This document shows, in pieces, positions 1-7,983 of a stretch of DNA of 64,000 nt. Each line of letters opens with the position of its first letter. The first letter of the stretch is position 1. Made by a program: the position numbers and the translations under genes. Source of the stretch: Nostoc sp. 'Peltigera membranacea cyanobiont' N6 (lineage in GTDB: Bacteria > Cyanobacteriota > Cyanobacteriia > Cyanobacteriales > Nostocaceae); assembly GCF_002949735.1 (NCBI RefSeq), contig NZ_CP026681.1, forward strand, positions 7,594,501-7,658,500, given 5' to 3'. The notes below the pieces were generated by a model. That model worked only from the letters and a program-made list of their open reading frames with translations, was not told the DNA's origin and did not search any database.

Positions 1-2
1 TA

Positions 3-305
3 TCAGACGCAGCCATCAACCATCATCAGTTAGAGGTTATCAGCGTCACAGGCTTGGATGATATAGAGATTGCTGACCTAACCCAACATCTGCAACAACT
101 AAATTTGCCTTCTGGCTTCAGTGGTGAAATTGTCTTTGAGTTCAGCGTTAATAAAGGTCGAGTCGGAGGGGTACTTTTGGATGAAAAAGCCTCAACCGTA
201 AAAGATGCAGTTGTAGTGGAGAAAATTAAGCGATCGCTCCTACTTTGGAGAGTTCCTTCATCTACAACTGGCAAAGTTATCTTAACCTTGCACGTTCAAG
301 TTTAA
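3..305 (+). CDS. C-terminal end of a probable after-VIT domain protein (partial)
   Basis: The reading frame is open from the window edge to the TAA at 303-305, so this is the 3' end of a longer gene. The visible 100 residues end in a compact beta-rich segment with VLLDEKASTVKD and KIKRSLLLWRVPSSTTGKV. That resembles the C-terminal tail of cyanobacterial VIT/vWA-type proteins (after-VIT domain), whose members often carry a TonB-like 'LLLWRVP...G' strand. An internal ATG at 54 exists but nothing suggests it is the real start. The family call rests on this tail alone. Confidence 0.5.
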   Translation, partial: SDAAINHHQLEVISVTGLDDIEIADLTQHLQQLNLPSGFSGEIVFEFSVNKGRVGGVLLDEKASTVKDAVVVEKIKRSLLLWRVPSSTTGKVILTLHVQV

Positions 306-339
306 TCTATAGAGACCGTAAATTTACGGCCTCTATAAA

Positions 340-864
340 TTATTTAGACGTTTTGATCTGACGTGCCATATCTAGGTAAGCACTCATATTAGCTCCTGGA
401 CGGCGACGGCCATTTGAGCTAGTAACCGAAGGAGAGAGATATTTAGGTGCAAAGGTTGTTTCTTTTGGCTCCTCTTTGAGGACTTTGGCTGCTGCGGCTT
501 TTGCATTTTTGCCGGGTTCAACTTTAAGACCCTCAGCAGTCTGGACTAGCGTAACATCAGCTGGTTTGGGATTTTTAGCTGATTTTGCTTTACCCTTCTG
601 TGCGGTGGTTTTTGTTCCGTTCAATGAATCTGGCTTGGATTGGGTTGGTGCTTCTGATGTAATTGCTGTCGTTACTTTCTTAGCACTTGATGTAACTGTC
701 TCCGCTACTTTCTTCGCGTTCGATGCTACTTCTTTAGCAACATCTTTGGCAGCATCTTTGGCTTCGTCCAATTCTAAGAAGTAGCCGTTGCTTTTCTTCT
801 TCCCTGGTAACAACCCAGTTATGAAACCGAGAATACCTGAAAATAACTTTTTGATAAAATCCAT
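340..864 (-). CDS. Small basic cyanobacterial protein with amphipathic N-terminus
   Basis: This encodes 174 residues preceded by a good ribosome binding site (AGGAG about 8 nt before the ATG). The N-terminus (MDFIKKLFSGILGFITGLLPGKKK) is an amphipathic or membrane-touching helix. A conserved-looking YFLELDEAK element follows, then a long Ala/Lys/Thr-rich segment (about residues 35-130) with heptad-like KDVAKEV/AKKVAETV repeats that probably forms an extended helix. The C-terminal 40 residues contain FAPKYLSPSVTSSNGRRRPG. No enzyme motif is visible. Composition suggests a peripheral membrane or structural protein; I do not recognise a named family. Confidence 0.7.
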   Translation of the reverse strand: MDFIKKLFSGILGFITGLLPGKKKSNGYFLELDEAKDAAKDVAKEVASNAKKVAETVTSSAKKVTTAITSEAPTQSKPDSLNGTKTTAQKGKAKSAKNPKPADVTLVQTAEGLKVEPGKNAKAAAAKVLKEEPKETTFAPKYLSPSVTSSNGRRRPGANMSAYLDMARQIKTSK

Positions 865-1264
865 TACAATTACTCCTGCCTGTTATATTTTGGAACTCGA
901 CCGTAATTGTTAAAAATTACGAAAAAATGTAACATTTTCTGCCTTGCGTCACCTCATTTTGGTGACAACCCTTATAGGTTTATGCTTAATCAACATTGTA
1001 GTAAAACTATAGGGCAAATGTTCTTTATGCAAGCACTTGCGACCTGTATACACCGAGAACTAATTATTAAATTTTACTGTAACTAAGAGCAAGATTCTGA
1101 AAGCAAGCTTTATAAAAATTAACACTCCTTCCTTTGAAAATTATTGATTGGAGAAAAGTAAGCGGTTTACTTTTAACCAGTGGGAGGAGTGTCATAGACT
1201 GTTGGCAGATAGCAACAGTACTCAGTTACATTTTTTACAGACTTAATTCAGCCAGATTTTAGAG
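865..1264. other. Intergenic region, 400 bp
   Basis: AT-rich divergent promoter region between the small basic protein and the lipase gene. It contains a short hairpin (GTCACC at 948-953 with GGTGAC at 961-966). No gene or tandem repeat is seen. Confidence 0.5.
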
Positions 1265-1897
1265 ATGAATACTGAAAATCAGCAGCGCAATCCCGTGTTA
1301 TTAGTACACGGCATTGATGATACGGGGGCAGTTTTCCATAAAATGGCGGGTTATTTAGGATTACAGGGTTGGTCTGTATATTCTCTGGATCTGGTTCCTA
1401 ATAATGGTGATGTGGGTCTGGATAAGTTGGCAAAGCAGGTAGCCGATTATGTTGCAGCCACCTTTGCGCCAGAACAGCGCCTAGATTTAGTAGGCTTCAG
1501 CATGGGAGGAATTGTCAGCCGTTATTATATCCAGCGACTGGAAGGAATTAACCGCGTGCAGAGGTTTATCACAATCTCATCACCCCATCATGGAACTGTG
1601 GTAGCTTATGCTTCCCAGCGTCCTGGTTGCGTACAAATGCGCCCTAACAGCATTTTTCTCAAGGATTTAAATTCTGATGCTGTAATCTTGGGGCAGCTAG
1701 ATTTTACATCTATCTGGACACCTTATGATTTGATGATTGTCCCAGCCAATAGTTCACAAATGCCCGTAGGAAGCGAAGTAATAGTACCCGTTGCCCTACA
1801 CCCTTGGATGCTAACAGACTCCAGGAGTTTAGCAGCAGTAAAAGCAGCTTTAACAAACAATGTTAAGCTGCCCTTCCTTAAGAAAGCATCTAGTTAG
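1265..1897 (+). CDS. Lipase / alpha-beta hydrolase
   Basis: This 210-residue protein has the start of a lipase fold: NPVLLVHGIDDTG (residues 9-21, oxyanion-hole HG motif) and the nucleophile elbow GFSMGG with Ser79. The likely catalytic His is in LHPWMLTD near the C-terminus. The spacing and the SMGGIVSRYYIQ helix fit small class-2-type triacylglycerol lipases and esterases that cleave carboxylic esters. No signal peptide is obvious, so it is probably cytoplasmic or peripheral. The gene stands alone. The ATG at 1265 gives a natural N-terminus just before the first beta strand. Confidence 0.8.
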   Translation: MNTENQQRNPVLLVHGIDDTGAVFHKMAGYLGLQGWSVYSLDLVPNNGDVGLDKLAKQVADYVAATFAPEQRLDLVGFSMGGIVSRYYIQRLEGINRVQRFITISSPHHGTVVAYASQRPGCVQMRPNSIFLKDLNSDAVILGQLDFTSIWTPYDLMIVPANSSQMPVGSEVIVPVALHPWMLTDSRSLAAVKAALTNNVKLPFLKKASS

Positions 1898-1962
1898 TTG
1901 CCAAGATGCTTACCACGCTGAATATACTCATCTTTAAATTACGAATTACGTCAGCGTAGCCC

Positions 1963-2016
1963 ATTACGAATTACGAATTACGAATTACGAATTACGAATT
2001 ACGAATTACGAATTAC
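1963..2016. repeat. Tandem heptamer repeat (AATTACG)n
   Basis: Nearly eight uninterrupted copies of the 7-mer ATTACGA lie directly at the 3' end of the following minus-strand gene. Two further copies sit at 1938-1950, separated by a GTCAGCGTAGCCC fragment of a dispersed repeat. This is the classic STRR type of heterocystous cyanobacteria. The same heptamer recurs at 7658-7690. Confidence 0.95.
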
Positions 2017-2448
2017 TTAAATCCTATCCCCAATTTGCGTATGTTCGTAACTCCCAAAAATAGCCTCTGGGTGACGATAATACTTGAACTCCATAAGGTT
2101 ATAAAAGGGATCTTCTAAAAAGAAAGTGCGATGCTCAAGAGGAGAACCGACAAAGCGATTTTTGGTTTCTTCATGAAAAAGTAGCTGTTGTTGTTGTGCC
2201 CTTTCTAGTAAGTCTTGCCAGTCACCTTCTTGAGTAAAAATTAGCCCAAAGTGTCTGGGATAGATACTCTTTTGCGGTATCAAGGGTTCTTTTGTGACGT
2301 GAGCCACTAGCTGATGACCATAGAGATTGAGAATTAGGGCATGATGGTTTTCACGACCAGGAATACAGCCCAAGCCATCCACGTAATATGCTTTTGTTTG
2401 GGAAATGTCAGTCACAGGGAAAGCAAGATGGAATAAAGTTTGGCTCAT
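2017..2448 (-). CDS. VOC family (glyoxalase/dioxygenase-like) protein
   Basis: A 143-residue single-module vicinal-oxygen-chelate protein. It opens with FHLAFPVTDISQTKAYYVDGLGC, the typical first beta-alpha-beta unit with a metal-binding His. A second half begins around HFGLIF (about residue 67) and ends with RTFFLEDPFYNLMEFKYY, which supplies the usual Glu ligand. Likely a small metal-dependent lyase or dioxygenase homologue; the substrate cannot be read from sequence. The stop codon abuts the AATTACG repeat array. Confidence 0.85.
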   Translation of the reverse strand: MSQTLFHLAFPVTDISQTKAYYVDGLGCIPGRENHHALILNLYGHQLVAHVTKEPLIPQKSIYPRHFGLIFTQEGDWQDLLERAQQQQLLFHEETKNRFVGSPLEHRTFFLEDPFYNLMEFKYYRHPEAIFGSYEHTQIGDRI

Positions 2449-3059
2449 AGATTGTGGGAAAAATATTCAGTAGTTGATACTATCTACAATTGATTCTGTT
2501 AAGTTTTGATTGTGGTCAAGTTGAACACAGTTTTAATTGACAATAACTTATATTCTTTATCTTTATAACTAAACAAGGAACTGAGTACAACTTCAGTCAC
2601 TGCACCTTGTGGCTAAGGACTTCGCCTTACATTTACATAATTTATACCTAATTATTTTGGGGTGACTCCTTTCTCTTGTGCAGGCAGGTATACTAATTTA
2701 TGTTTGCATAGGCACACACTCAGGAACGTAGATTTAATTGCTTACAACTTTATTATGGATGGTGTGTTGGGAACTTAACGCACAATCCATAATAAAGTGC
2801 TTTGGATCTTTTACTAGAAGAGTCCACCCAAGTAAACAAAAGTTTTGCATTTTGTTTAATCCTCGTTCTTTAGTCAATATTGCAGTGTATATGTAAAACG
2901 TTGTTTGTAATTTTACACTCAGCTTTCAGATGATGCTTATGCAATTTAGTTAGTAATACAAATATATTACTTTATCTGAAGAGGTTTCAGAAATTAAGCA
3001 ATAAGTAGACAAATTCGCTATTCTGTTGATGTTCAGACAAAATTACTCATGATTTGCTG
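2449..3059. other. Intergenic region, 610 bp
   Basis: A divergent, AT-rich spacer. It holds one clear palindrome (2747-2798, listed separately) and no supported gene. Confidence 0.5.
2747..2798. repeat. Palindromic repeat / hairpin
   Basis: Perfect 14-bp inverted repeat: ACTTTATTATGGAT at 2747-2760 and its complement at 2785-2798. The stem continues inward as an imperfect GTGTGTT/AACGCAC pairing. The inner part resembles the GGGTGCGTTA-type palindromes common in Nostoc genomes (compare 9395-9480). It may be a MITE remnant or a terminator. Confidence 0.7.
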
Positions 3060-3857
3060 ATGTCATCCTTAATTGATTCTGTTAATCCCTGGTTAGTGGC
3101 AGTAGTATTAAACACAATTTTATTGGGTTTAGCTTGGATTGCTCCGAAAAAGCTGCTTACCCCTGCTGGTTCATTTCATGCGTGGTTTCTAGCCATCCTA
3201 ATTTGGGTAACTTTAGGCTGGCAAGGATATGCAGTAGTAATGTTCTATTTTCTGGTTGGTTCTGGCGTTACCCGCATCGGGATGGCACAGAAAGAGGCTG
3301 AAGGAATTGCCGAAAAGCGTTCTGGGGCAAGGGGGCCAGAGAATGTCTGGGGTTCGGCTTTGACTGGGGCGCTGTGTGCCTTGGGAGTAGGGATAATAAA
3401 TTCGGGATTTCTTGTACCTAGTCCCCAATCCCTAGTCCCTAATCCCCAGTCCCTATTATTACTAGGCTATGTAGCGAGTTTCAGTACCAAACTGGCTGAT
3501 ACTACTGCCAGTGAAGTTGGTAAAGCTTATGGTAAAAGCACCTTTTTGATTACCACACTCAAACCAGTGCCTCGCGGTACAGAAGGAGCGGTAAGCTTAG
3601 AGGGAACTTTAGCTGGGATTGTGGCTTCTGTTGCGATCGCATTTGTTGGTTGGGGAGTTGGTTTAATCGATCTATTAGGAGTCGCTTGGTGTATACTGGC
3701 ATCATTTATTGCCACTAACTTAGAAAGTGTGATTGGGGCAACACTGCAATCTAAGTATACTTGGCTGACCAATGAAGTAGTAAATATTTTTAATACATTA
3801 ATCGGTGCGATCGCGGCTGTGCTACTTGCCTGGACATGGGTAAATATCATTAACTAG
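3060..3857 (+). CDS. DUF92/TIGR00297 family membrane protein (VTE6-like)
   Basis: A polytopic membrane protein of 265 residues from the ATG at 3060 (a TTG six bases upstream is less likely). Family motifs include ARGPENVWGSALTGALCALG, the LGYVASFSTKLADTTASEVGKAYGK segment and VPRGTEGAVSLEGTLAG, which identify the DUF92 family. Plant and cyanobacterial members include the phytyl-phosphate kinase VTE6, which recycles chlorophyll-derived phytol for tocopherol synthesis. An hppD gene also lies in the window (28 kb) but is not linked. Residues about 120-134 (PSPQSLVPNPQS) are encoded by a tandem repeat inserted in frame, an oddity discussed in the findings. Confidence 0.85.
   Translation: MSSLIDSVNPWLVAVVLNTILLGLAWIAPKKLLTPAGSFHAWFLAILIWVTLGWQGYAVVMFYFLVGSGVTRIGMAQKEAEGIAEKRSGARGPENVWGSALTGALCALGVGIINSGFLVPSPQSLVPNPQSLLLLGYVASFSTKLADTTASEVGKAYGKSTFLITTLKPVPRGTEGAVSLEGTLAGIVASVAIAFVGWGVGLIDLLGVAWCILASFIATNLESVIGATLQSKYTWLTNEVVNIFNTLIGAIAAVLLAWTWVNIIN
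3417..3462. repeat. In-gene tandem repeat (TAGTCCC/TAATCCCC type)
   Basis: A run of CCTAGTCCCCAATCCC-type heptamers normally found in Nostoc spacers lies inside the DUF92 gene without breaking the frame. It encodes a Pro/Ser/Asn/Gln-rich loop between two membrane segments. Confidence 0.85.
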
Positions 3858-4166
3858 ATCGGTGATGTTGAAGAAAAACTCAGAAGTCGGAATGCTACGC
3901 CGCAGGCTTTACACTACGCTATCCTGACTCCTGAATTTTTCTCTACTGCACTACCTCTGATATTTTCAATCCTGTTTTGTCCCCGCTAGACTGTAAACAT
4001 AATCATGGGAAATTATTGTATTTTCTAGCTATATAATTTTTTGACCATTTTCATACAATTAGTTTATGGAATCTTTATCATATTTATTCATCAACAACCA
4101 GATGATTTTTATATGATTTAATTTAAAAGTCCTATAAGTGTTTAACCATTTTCACATAATTAATTC
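3858..4166. other. Intergenic region, about 310 bp, with duplicated start region
   Basis: Contains a short dispersed-repeat piece (GGAATGCTACGCCGCAGGC, about 3890-3908) and the partial duplication of the downstream gene start (4042-4116), listed separately. Confidence 0.5.
4066..4116 (+). pseudogene. Truncated duplicate of the start of the parvulin gene
   Basis: ATG at 4066 encodes MESLSYLFINNQMIFI then a stop. The real gene 101 bp downstream begins MESLSFLTINDKIISI. The upstream 25 bp also match (GACCATTTTCATACAATTAG versus AACCATTTTCACATAATTAA). This is an imperfect tandem duplication covering the translation start, or the remnant of a deleted paralogue. Confidence 0.7.
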
Positions 4167-4949
4167 ATGGAATCTTTATCGTTTTTGACAATTAATGACA
4201 AAATAATTTCTATTGAGTCAGCAGTAAAATACCTACAAGCCTCTGGAAAATTGGGGCAGTTCATTGGGGATATTCTCCGTCAGTACGTAATTGAGGAAGA
4301 AATCCGAACGCGAAACGATATTGAGATTGGCACCGCAATAACTGAACAGGCAATTATTGATTTTAGACTGAAAAATCAACTCACCGATCCCCAAAGTTTT
4401 CAAGAATGGTTAAAGACTAATAACACAGATTACGCTACCTTTCACACATCGGTTACTTTTGGTTACAAGTTAGAGAAGCTGAAAGCTGTAGTGACGGAGA
4501 CAAAACTCCAAGAATATTTTATTGAACGCAAAATTTTTTTGGATCGGGTGGTACTTTCCCGGATTGTTGTTAATAATCGAGAATTGGCAGACGAACTCCA
4601 CACGCAAATTGAAGAAGGAGGTAGTTTTGAGCAACTAGCTAAAGAGTATTCACTTTCAGATGACCGAATAGTGAACGGCATGATGGGAATCGTCAGCCGG
4701 GGAAGTATGCCGGATATATTACGGTCAGCTATTGACGTAGCCAGTCCTGGACAATTGGTAGGACCAATAGAAATCGTTGGCAAAGACTCTCCTCAAGGAG
4801 AAGGCCCTTATGGTTTGTTTCGAGTAGAACAATTTCTGCCAGCATCTTTAGAAGATACTCAACTAAATCTTGCATTACAAAATGAGTTATTTGAAAAATG
4901 GCTAGCAGAGAAAATTCAAAAACTGACAGTCAAGTTACAAGTGAGTTAA
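4167..4949 (+). CDS. Parvulin-type (PpiC) peptidyl-prolyl isomerase
   Basis: A 260-residue protein with a helical SurA-like N-terminal part (residues 1-115) and a PpiC/rotamase domain at about 125-225: VVLSRIVVNNRELADELHTQI, EEGGSFEQLAKEYSLSDD, GMMGIVSRGSMPD, LVGPIEI and YGLFRVEQF. It has no signal peptide, so it should act in the cytoplasm on chains about to be exported. Its last 52 bases overlap the start of the ABC exporter gene in another frame, so the two are co-transcribed and probably translationally coupled. Such isomerases commonly accompany HlyB-type exporters in Nostoc; its role as export chaperone is inferred from that context. Confidence 0.85.
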   Translation: MESLSFLTINDKIISIESAVKYLQASGKLGQFIGDILRQYVIEEEIRTRNDIEIGTAITEQAIIDFRLKNQLTDPQSFQEWLKTNNTDYATFHTSVTFGYKLEKLKAVVTETKLQEYFIERKIFLDRVVLSRIVVNNRELADELHTQIEEGGSFEQLAKEYSLSDDRIVNGMMGIVSRGSMPDILRSAIDVASPGQLVGPIEIVGKDSPQGEGPYGLFRVEQFLPASLEDTQLNLALQNELFEKWLAEKIQKLTVKLQVS

Positions 4950-7600
4950 ATATTCTGGATAATGAATCTTTACGATTAAAAGTGCTAGCTTCTTTGCCTT
5001 GGAGTCAGCCACCACTATGCTGGCTAACTTCCGAACAAAAATCTCAATTAGAAAATGAGTGCCAAACTCGTCAATATCGTTTGGGAGAAAAAATTTGGTC
5101 AAACGATGTTGGGCGTTACCAATTCTTAATTGTGGCTGGAAAAGTTCGCTTACGGGAAGAGGGCATTGGCAAACCAATAGCCGCCCTAGATGTGGGGGAT
5201 TGGTTTGGTGATTTACAAAAGCTGTCTGCGGATTTTAAAGCTGTAGCTGCTAGCAAAGAAGTAATAGTAGTATCTTGGGATTCAGCCCTGTGGACAGAAT
5301 TTTCTAACCCACAAATTAAAGAATTTTGGCAAGTGTTACCGGTGAATATGGAGGGAGAAAGAGAGACATTTTCCTTCTCTTCCACTCCTTCACTCGCGCC
5401 AGCTTCAGAGGGGACTTCCAGCCCTCACAGCCTCCAACCCCAAAGAGGACTCCCAGCCGCCAATTTAATCGTCTCAAATTATCCGTTTGTTGCCAGTTGG
5501 AATACAGCTGCTGCCTGTTTAACAATGGTGGCGCAACAGTTAGAAAATTCTGTGCAACTGGAATGGGTGCAGCGTCAACTCAGAGGACAACGCCCAAAAC
5601 AGGTTGTGGAAGCAGGAGAAAAGCTAGGGTTATCGTTGCGGCGGTTACAAGTGAGTTGGGGAGAGTTGCGACAGCTATCATTTCCAGCTTTACTGTTGTG
5701 GAATTCTGACTCTCCCCAGAGTCCATCTTGGGTGGTAGCTTATGGAGTTAAAGGCGATCGCTTAATTATCGCTAACCCTCTAAATCCCGATCGCATTTGT
5801 GAAAGCTTACCGCAGTCGATAGTTGAGGCATCGTGGGATGGGCGATTGTGGCAAGTAGAACTCATATCCCAGCAAGAAAAGTTTAACCTCAGTTGGTTCA
5901 CTCCAGCAGTTTGGAAATATAAGGGATTGCTAACAGAAGTGTTGTTAGCATCTTTTACCTTGCAGCTTTTGGGGTTAACAACACCGCTAATTACCCAAGT
6001 CGTCATTGATAAAGTGATGGTGCAGGGGAGTTTGCCGACTCTTGATGTCATGGCGATCGCACTTTTATGCGTAGCCATCTTTGAGTCTGTACTTGGCATC
6101 CTGCGCCTATTCATCTTTACCCATACAGCCCGTCGTCTAGATTTAAGTTTATCAGCACAGCTATTTCGCCATCTGATGCGGCTGCCTTTGGCTTATTTTG
6201 AGTCGCGGCGCGTCGGAGACACAGTAGCACGAGTCCAGGAACTCGAACAAATTCGTCAGTTTCTCACAGGTACAGCATTAACTGTGATTCTAGATAGCAT
6301 CTTTGCTGTGGTCTATCTAGCATTGATGTTTTACTATAATATCCCGCTTACCTTTGTGGCTTTAGCAGTATTGCCACTGTTTGCGACTTTGACGATAGTT
6401 GCAACACCAATTCTGCGTAACTGGCTGAACGAAACCTTTAACCGGAGTGCTGATAGTCAATCCTTTCTAGTAGAGACAATCACCGGGATTCATTCAGTTA
6501 AAGCCCATGCAGCAGAACCAGTCGCCCGCGATCGCTGGGAAGGCTTATTTGCTCGCTTCATTCGCACAGGTTTTAAAGCTTCTACTACCTCCAATATCAG
6601 CAGCAATATCGGTGACTTTCTCACCAATTTTTCTACCATGCTGATTCTCTGGTTTGGAGCCAAATTAGTCATCGAACAAAAGCTGACAATTGGACAGCTA
6701 GTTGCTTTTCAAATGCTATCTGGCAGAGTAACAGGCCCGCTTTTGCGCTTAGTACAGTTATGGCAAACCCTCCAACAAGTGCTACTTTCTGTAGATCGCA
6801 TTGGTGATATTCTCAACGTTGCTCCAGAAGCTGAACTGGGAACCGGTCTAGTTTTACCACCCCTGAAAGGACAAGTCACCTTCGAGCAAGTATTTTTCCG
6901 CTACCGGCCTAACTTTGAAGCAATTCTGCGGGGAATCTCTTTTAATGCCGAACCAGGCCAATTTGTTGGCATTGTCGGACGTAGCGGTTCTGGGAAAAGT
7001 ACCCTGTCTAAACTATTGCAACGCCTCTATCAAATTGAATCAGGACGCATCTTGATTGATGGTTTTGATATAAAAAGTGCCGATTTAGCCTCACTGCGGC
7101 AACAAGTTAGTGTAGTTCTCCAAGAAGACTTTTTATTCAACGGTTCCATTTTGGAAAATATCACTCTCGGTACTCCCGATATTACCGCAGAGCAAGTGGT
7201 AGAGGCGGCAAGACTAGCAGTAGCACACGATTTCATCAGTCAATTACCTTATGGTTACGAAACAAATGTGGGTGAACGCGGTACAGCTTTATCTGGCGGA
7301 CAAAGACAACGTATTGCCCTCGCAAGGTTATTTCTTTCCCAAGCGCCGATTTTAGTTTTGGATGAAGCTACCAGCGCTTTGGATAGTGAAACTGAACAAC
7401 AAGTACTACAAAACCTGCAAAAAGTTTCCGCTAACCGTACCGTGTTCTTGATTGCTCACCGCTTTGCCCCCCTCAAACGCGCCGATTTGATTTTGGTATT
7501 AGAGCAAGGCGTAATTGCTGAACGTGGTACTCACTCAGAGTTATTGCAGCAAAAGGGTTTGTATTGGTCACTATATCAACGGCAGCAAGCAAATATCTAG
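4898..7600 (+). CDS. HlyB-like peptidase-domain ABC exporter (degenerate C39)
   Basis: A 900-residue half-transporter. In order: a cNMP-binding-like domain (about 55-130, LIVAGKVRLREEG...LDVGDWFG); a low-complexity linker (about 150-190); a C39-like domain (about 190-325); six membrane segments (about 340-610); and a nucleotide-binding domain with Walker A GRSGSGKS (about 694), signature LSGGQRQR (about 797), Walker B ILVLDEA (about 818) and an H-loop IAHR. The C39 domain seems catalytically dead: the DCG cysteine motif is replaced by NTA and the HWV histidine by SWV, as in HlyB's C39-like domain. It would export substrates without cleaving leaders. No HlyD gene is next to it. It ends exactly at a repeat element. 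Confidence 0.9.
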   Translation: MASRENSKTDSQVTSELNILDNESLRLKVLASLPWSQPPLCWLTSEQKSQLENECQTRQYRLGEKIWSNDVGRYQFLIVAGKVRLREEGIGKPIAALDVGDWFGDLQKLSADFKAVAASKEVIVVSWDSALWTEFSNPQIKEFWQVLPVNMEGERETFSFSSTPSLAPASEGTSSPHSLQPQRGLPAANLIVSNYPFVASWNTAAACLTMVAQQLENSVQLEWVQRQLRGQRPKQVVEAGEKLGLSLRRLQVSWGELRQLSFPALLLWNSDSPQSPSWVVAYGVKGDRLIIANPLNPDRICESLPQSIVEASWDGRLWQVELISQQEKFNLSWFTPAVWKYKGLLTEVLLASFTLQLLGLTTPLITQVVIDKVMVQGSLPTLDVMAIALLCVAIFESVLGILRLFIFTHTARRLDLSLSAQLFRHLMRLPLAYFESRRVGDTVARVQELEQIRQFLTGTALTVILDSIFAVVYLALMFYYNIPLTFVALAVLPLFATLTIVATPILRNWLNETFNRSADSQSFLVETITGIHSVKAHAAEPVARDRWEGLFARFIRTGFKASTTSNISSNIGDFLTNFSTMLILWFGAKLVIEQKLTIGQLVAFQMLSGRVTGPLLRLVQLWQTLQQVLLSVDRIGDILNVAPEAELGTGLVLPPLKGQVTFEQVFFRYRPNFEAILRGISFNAEPGQFVGIVGRSGSGKSTLSKLLQRLYQIESGRILIDGFDIKSADLASLRQQVSVVLQEDFLFNGSILENITLGTPDITAEQVVEAARLAVAHDFISQLPYGYETNVGERGTALSGGQRQRIALARLFLSQAPILVLDEATSALDSETEQQVLQNLQKVSANRTVFLIAHRFAPLKRADLILVLEQGVIAERGTHSELLQQKGLYWSLYQRQQANI

Positions 7601-7707
7601 TACAACACGGCGGAAATAAACCAACCATTGGAAATGTCTAGAACCCTTACGCAATCTGAATTACGAATTACGAATTACGAATTACGAATTCCGCCTTGCG
7701 GTACTAG
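7597..7707. repeat. Palindromic MITE-like repeat, copy 1
   Basis: Left end CTAGTACAACACGGCGGAA (7597-7615) is an imperfect inverted repeat of the right end TTCCGCCTTGCGGTACTAG (7689-7707). The left end supplies the stop codon of the ABC exporter. The interior carries AATTACG heptamers (7658-7690). A second copy in the same orientation is at 11559-11648. Confidence 0.85.
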
Positions 7708-7983
7708 TAGCTTTAACAAGCTTTTAACTTGTGCTTACTTGATACCCTGAAAATCGGCTTAAAGATAGCCTTTGGCGAATGGAGTTATGCTCTATTCGCC
7801 TTTTGAATTTCTTAAGTATGCAGAAAACTGTAATTTTACTTGCTAATTACGCGATCTTATAGTTAAGTGTATTTGTAGCACTTGTCTTACAAAGAAATAT
7901 TTACCGGCTCAATCCCTTATATATCTGGATTTGAGTACTTTTTTTCGTGCAAATTTACTTGAATATACGAGGTGAAATTACTA
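7708..7983. other. Intergenic region upstream of the protease-like gene
   Basis: AT-rich spacer. A hairpin around 7750-7805 (GGCTTAAAGATAGCCTTTGGCG... with a TTCGCC return) may end transcription of the exporter operon. No gene is seen. Confidence 0.4.

Noticed and set aside
1963..2016. CRISPR array
   Set aside because: Uniform 7-bp tandem units without spacers; an STRR.
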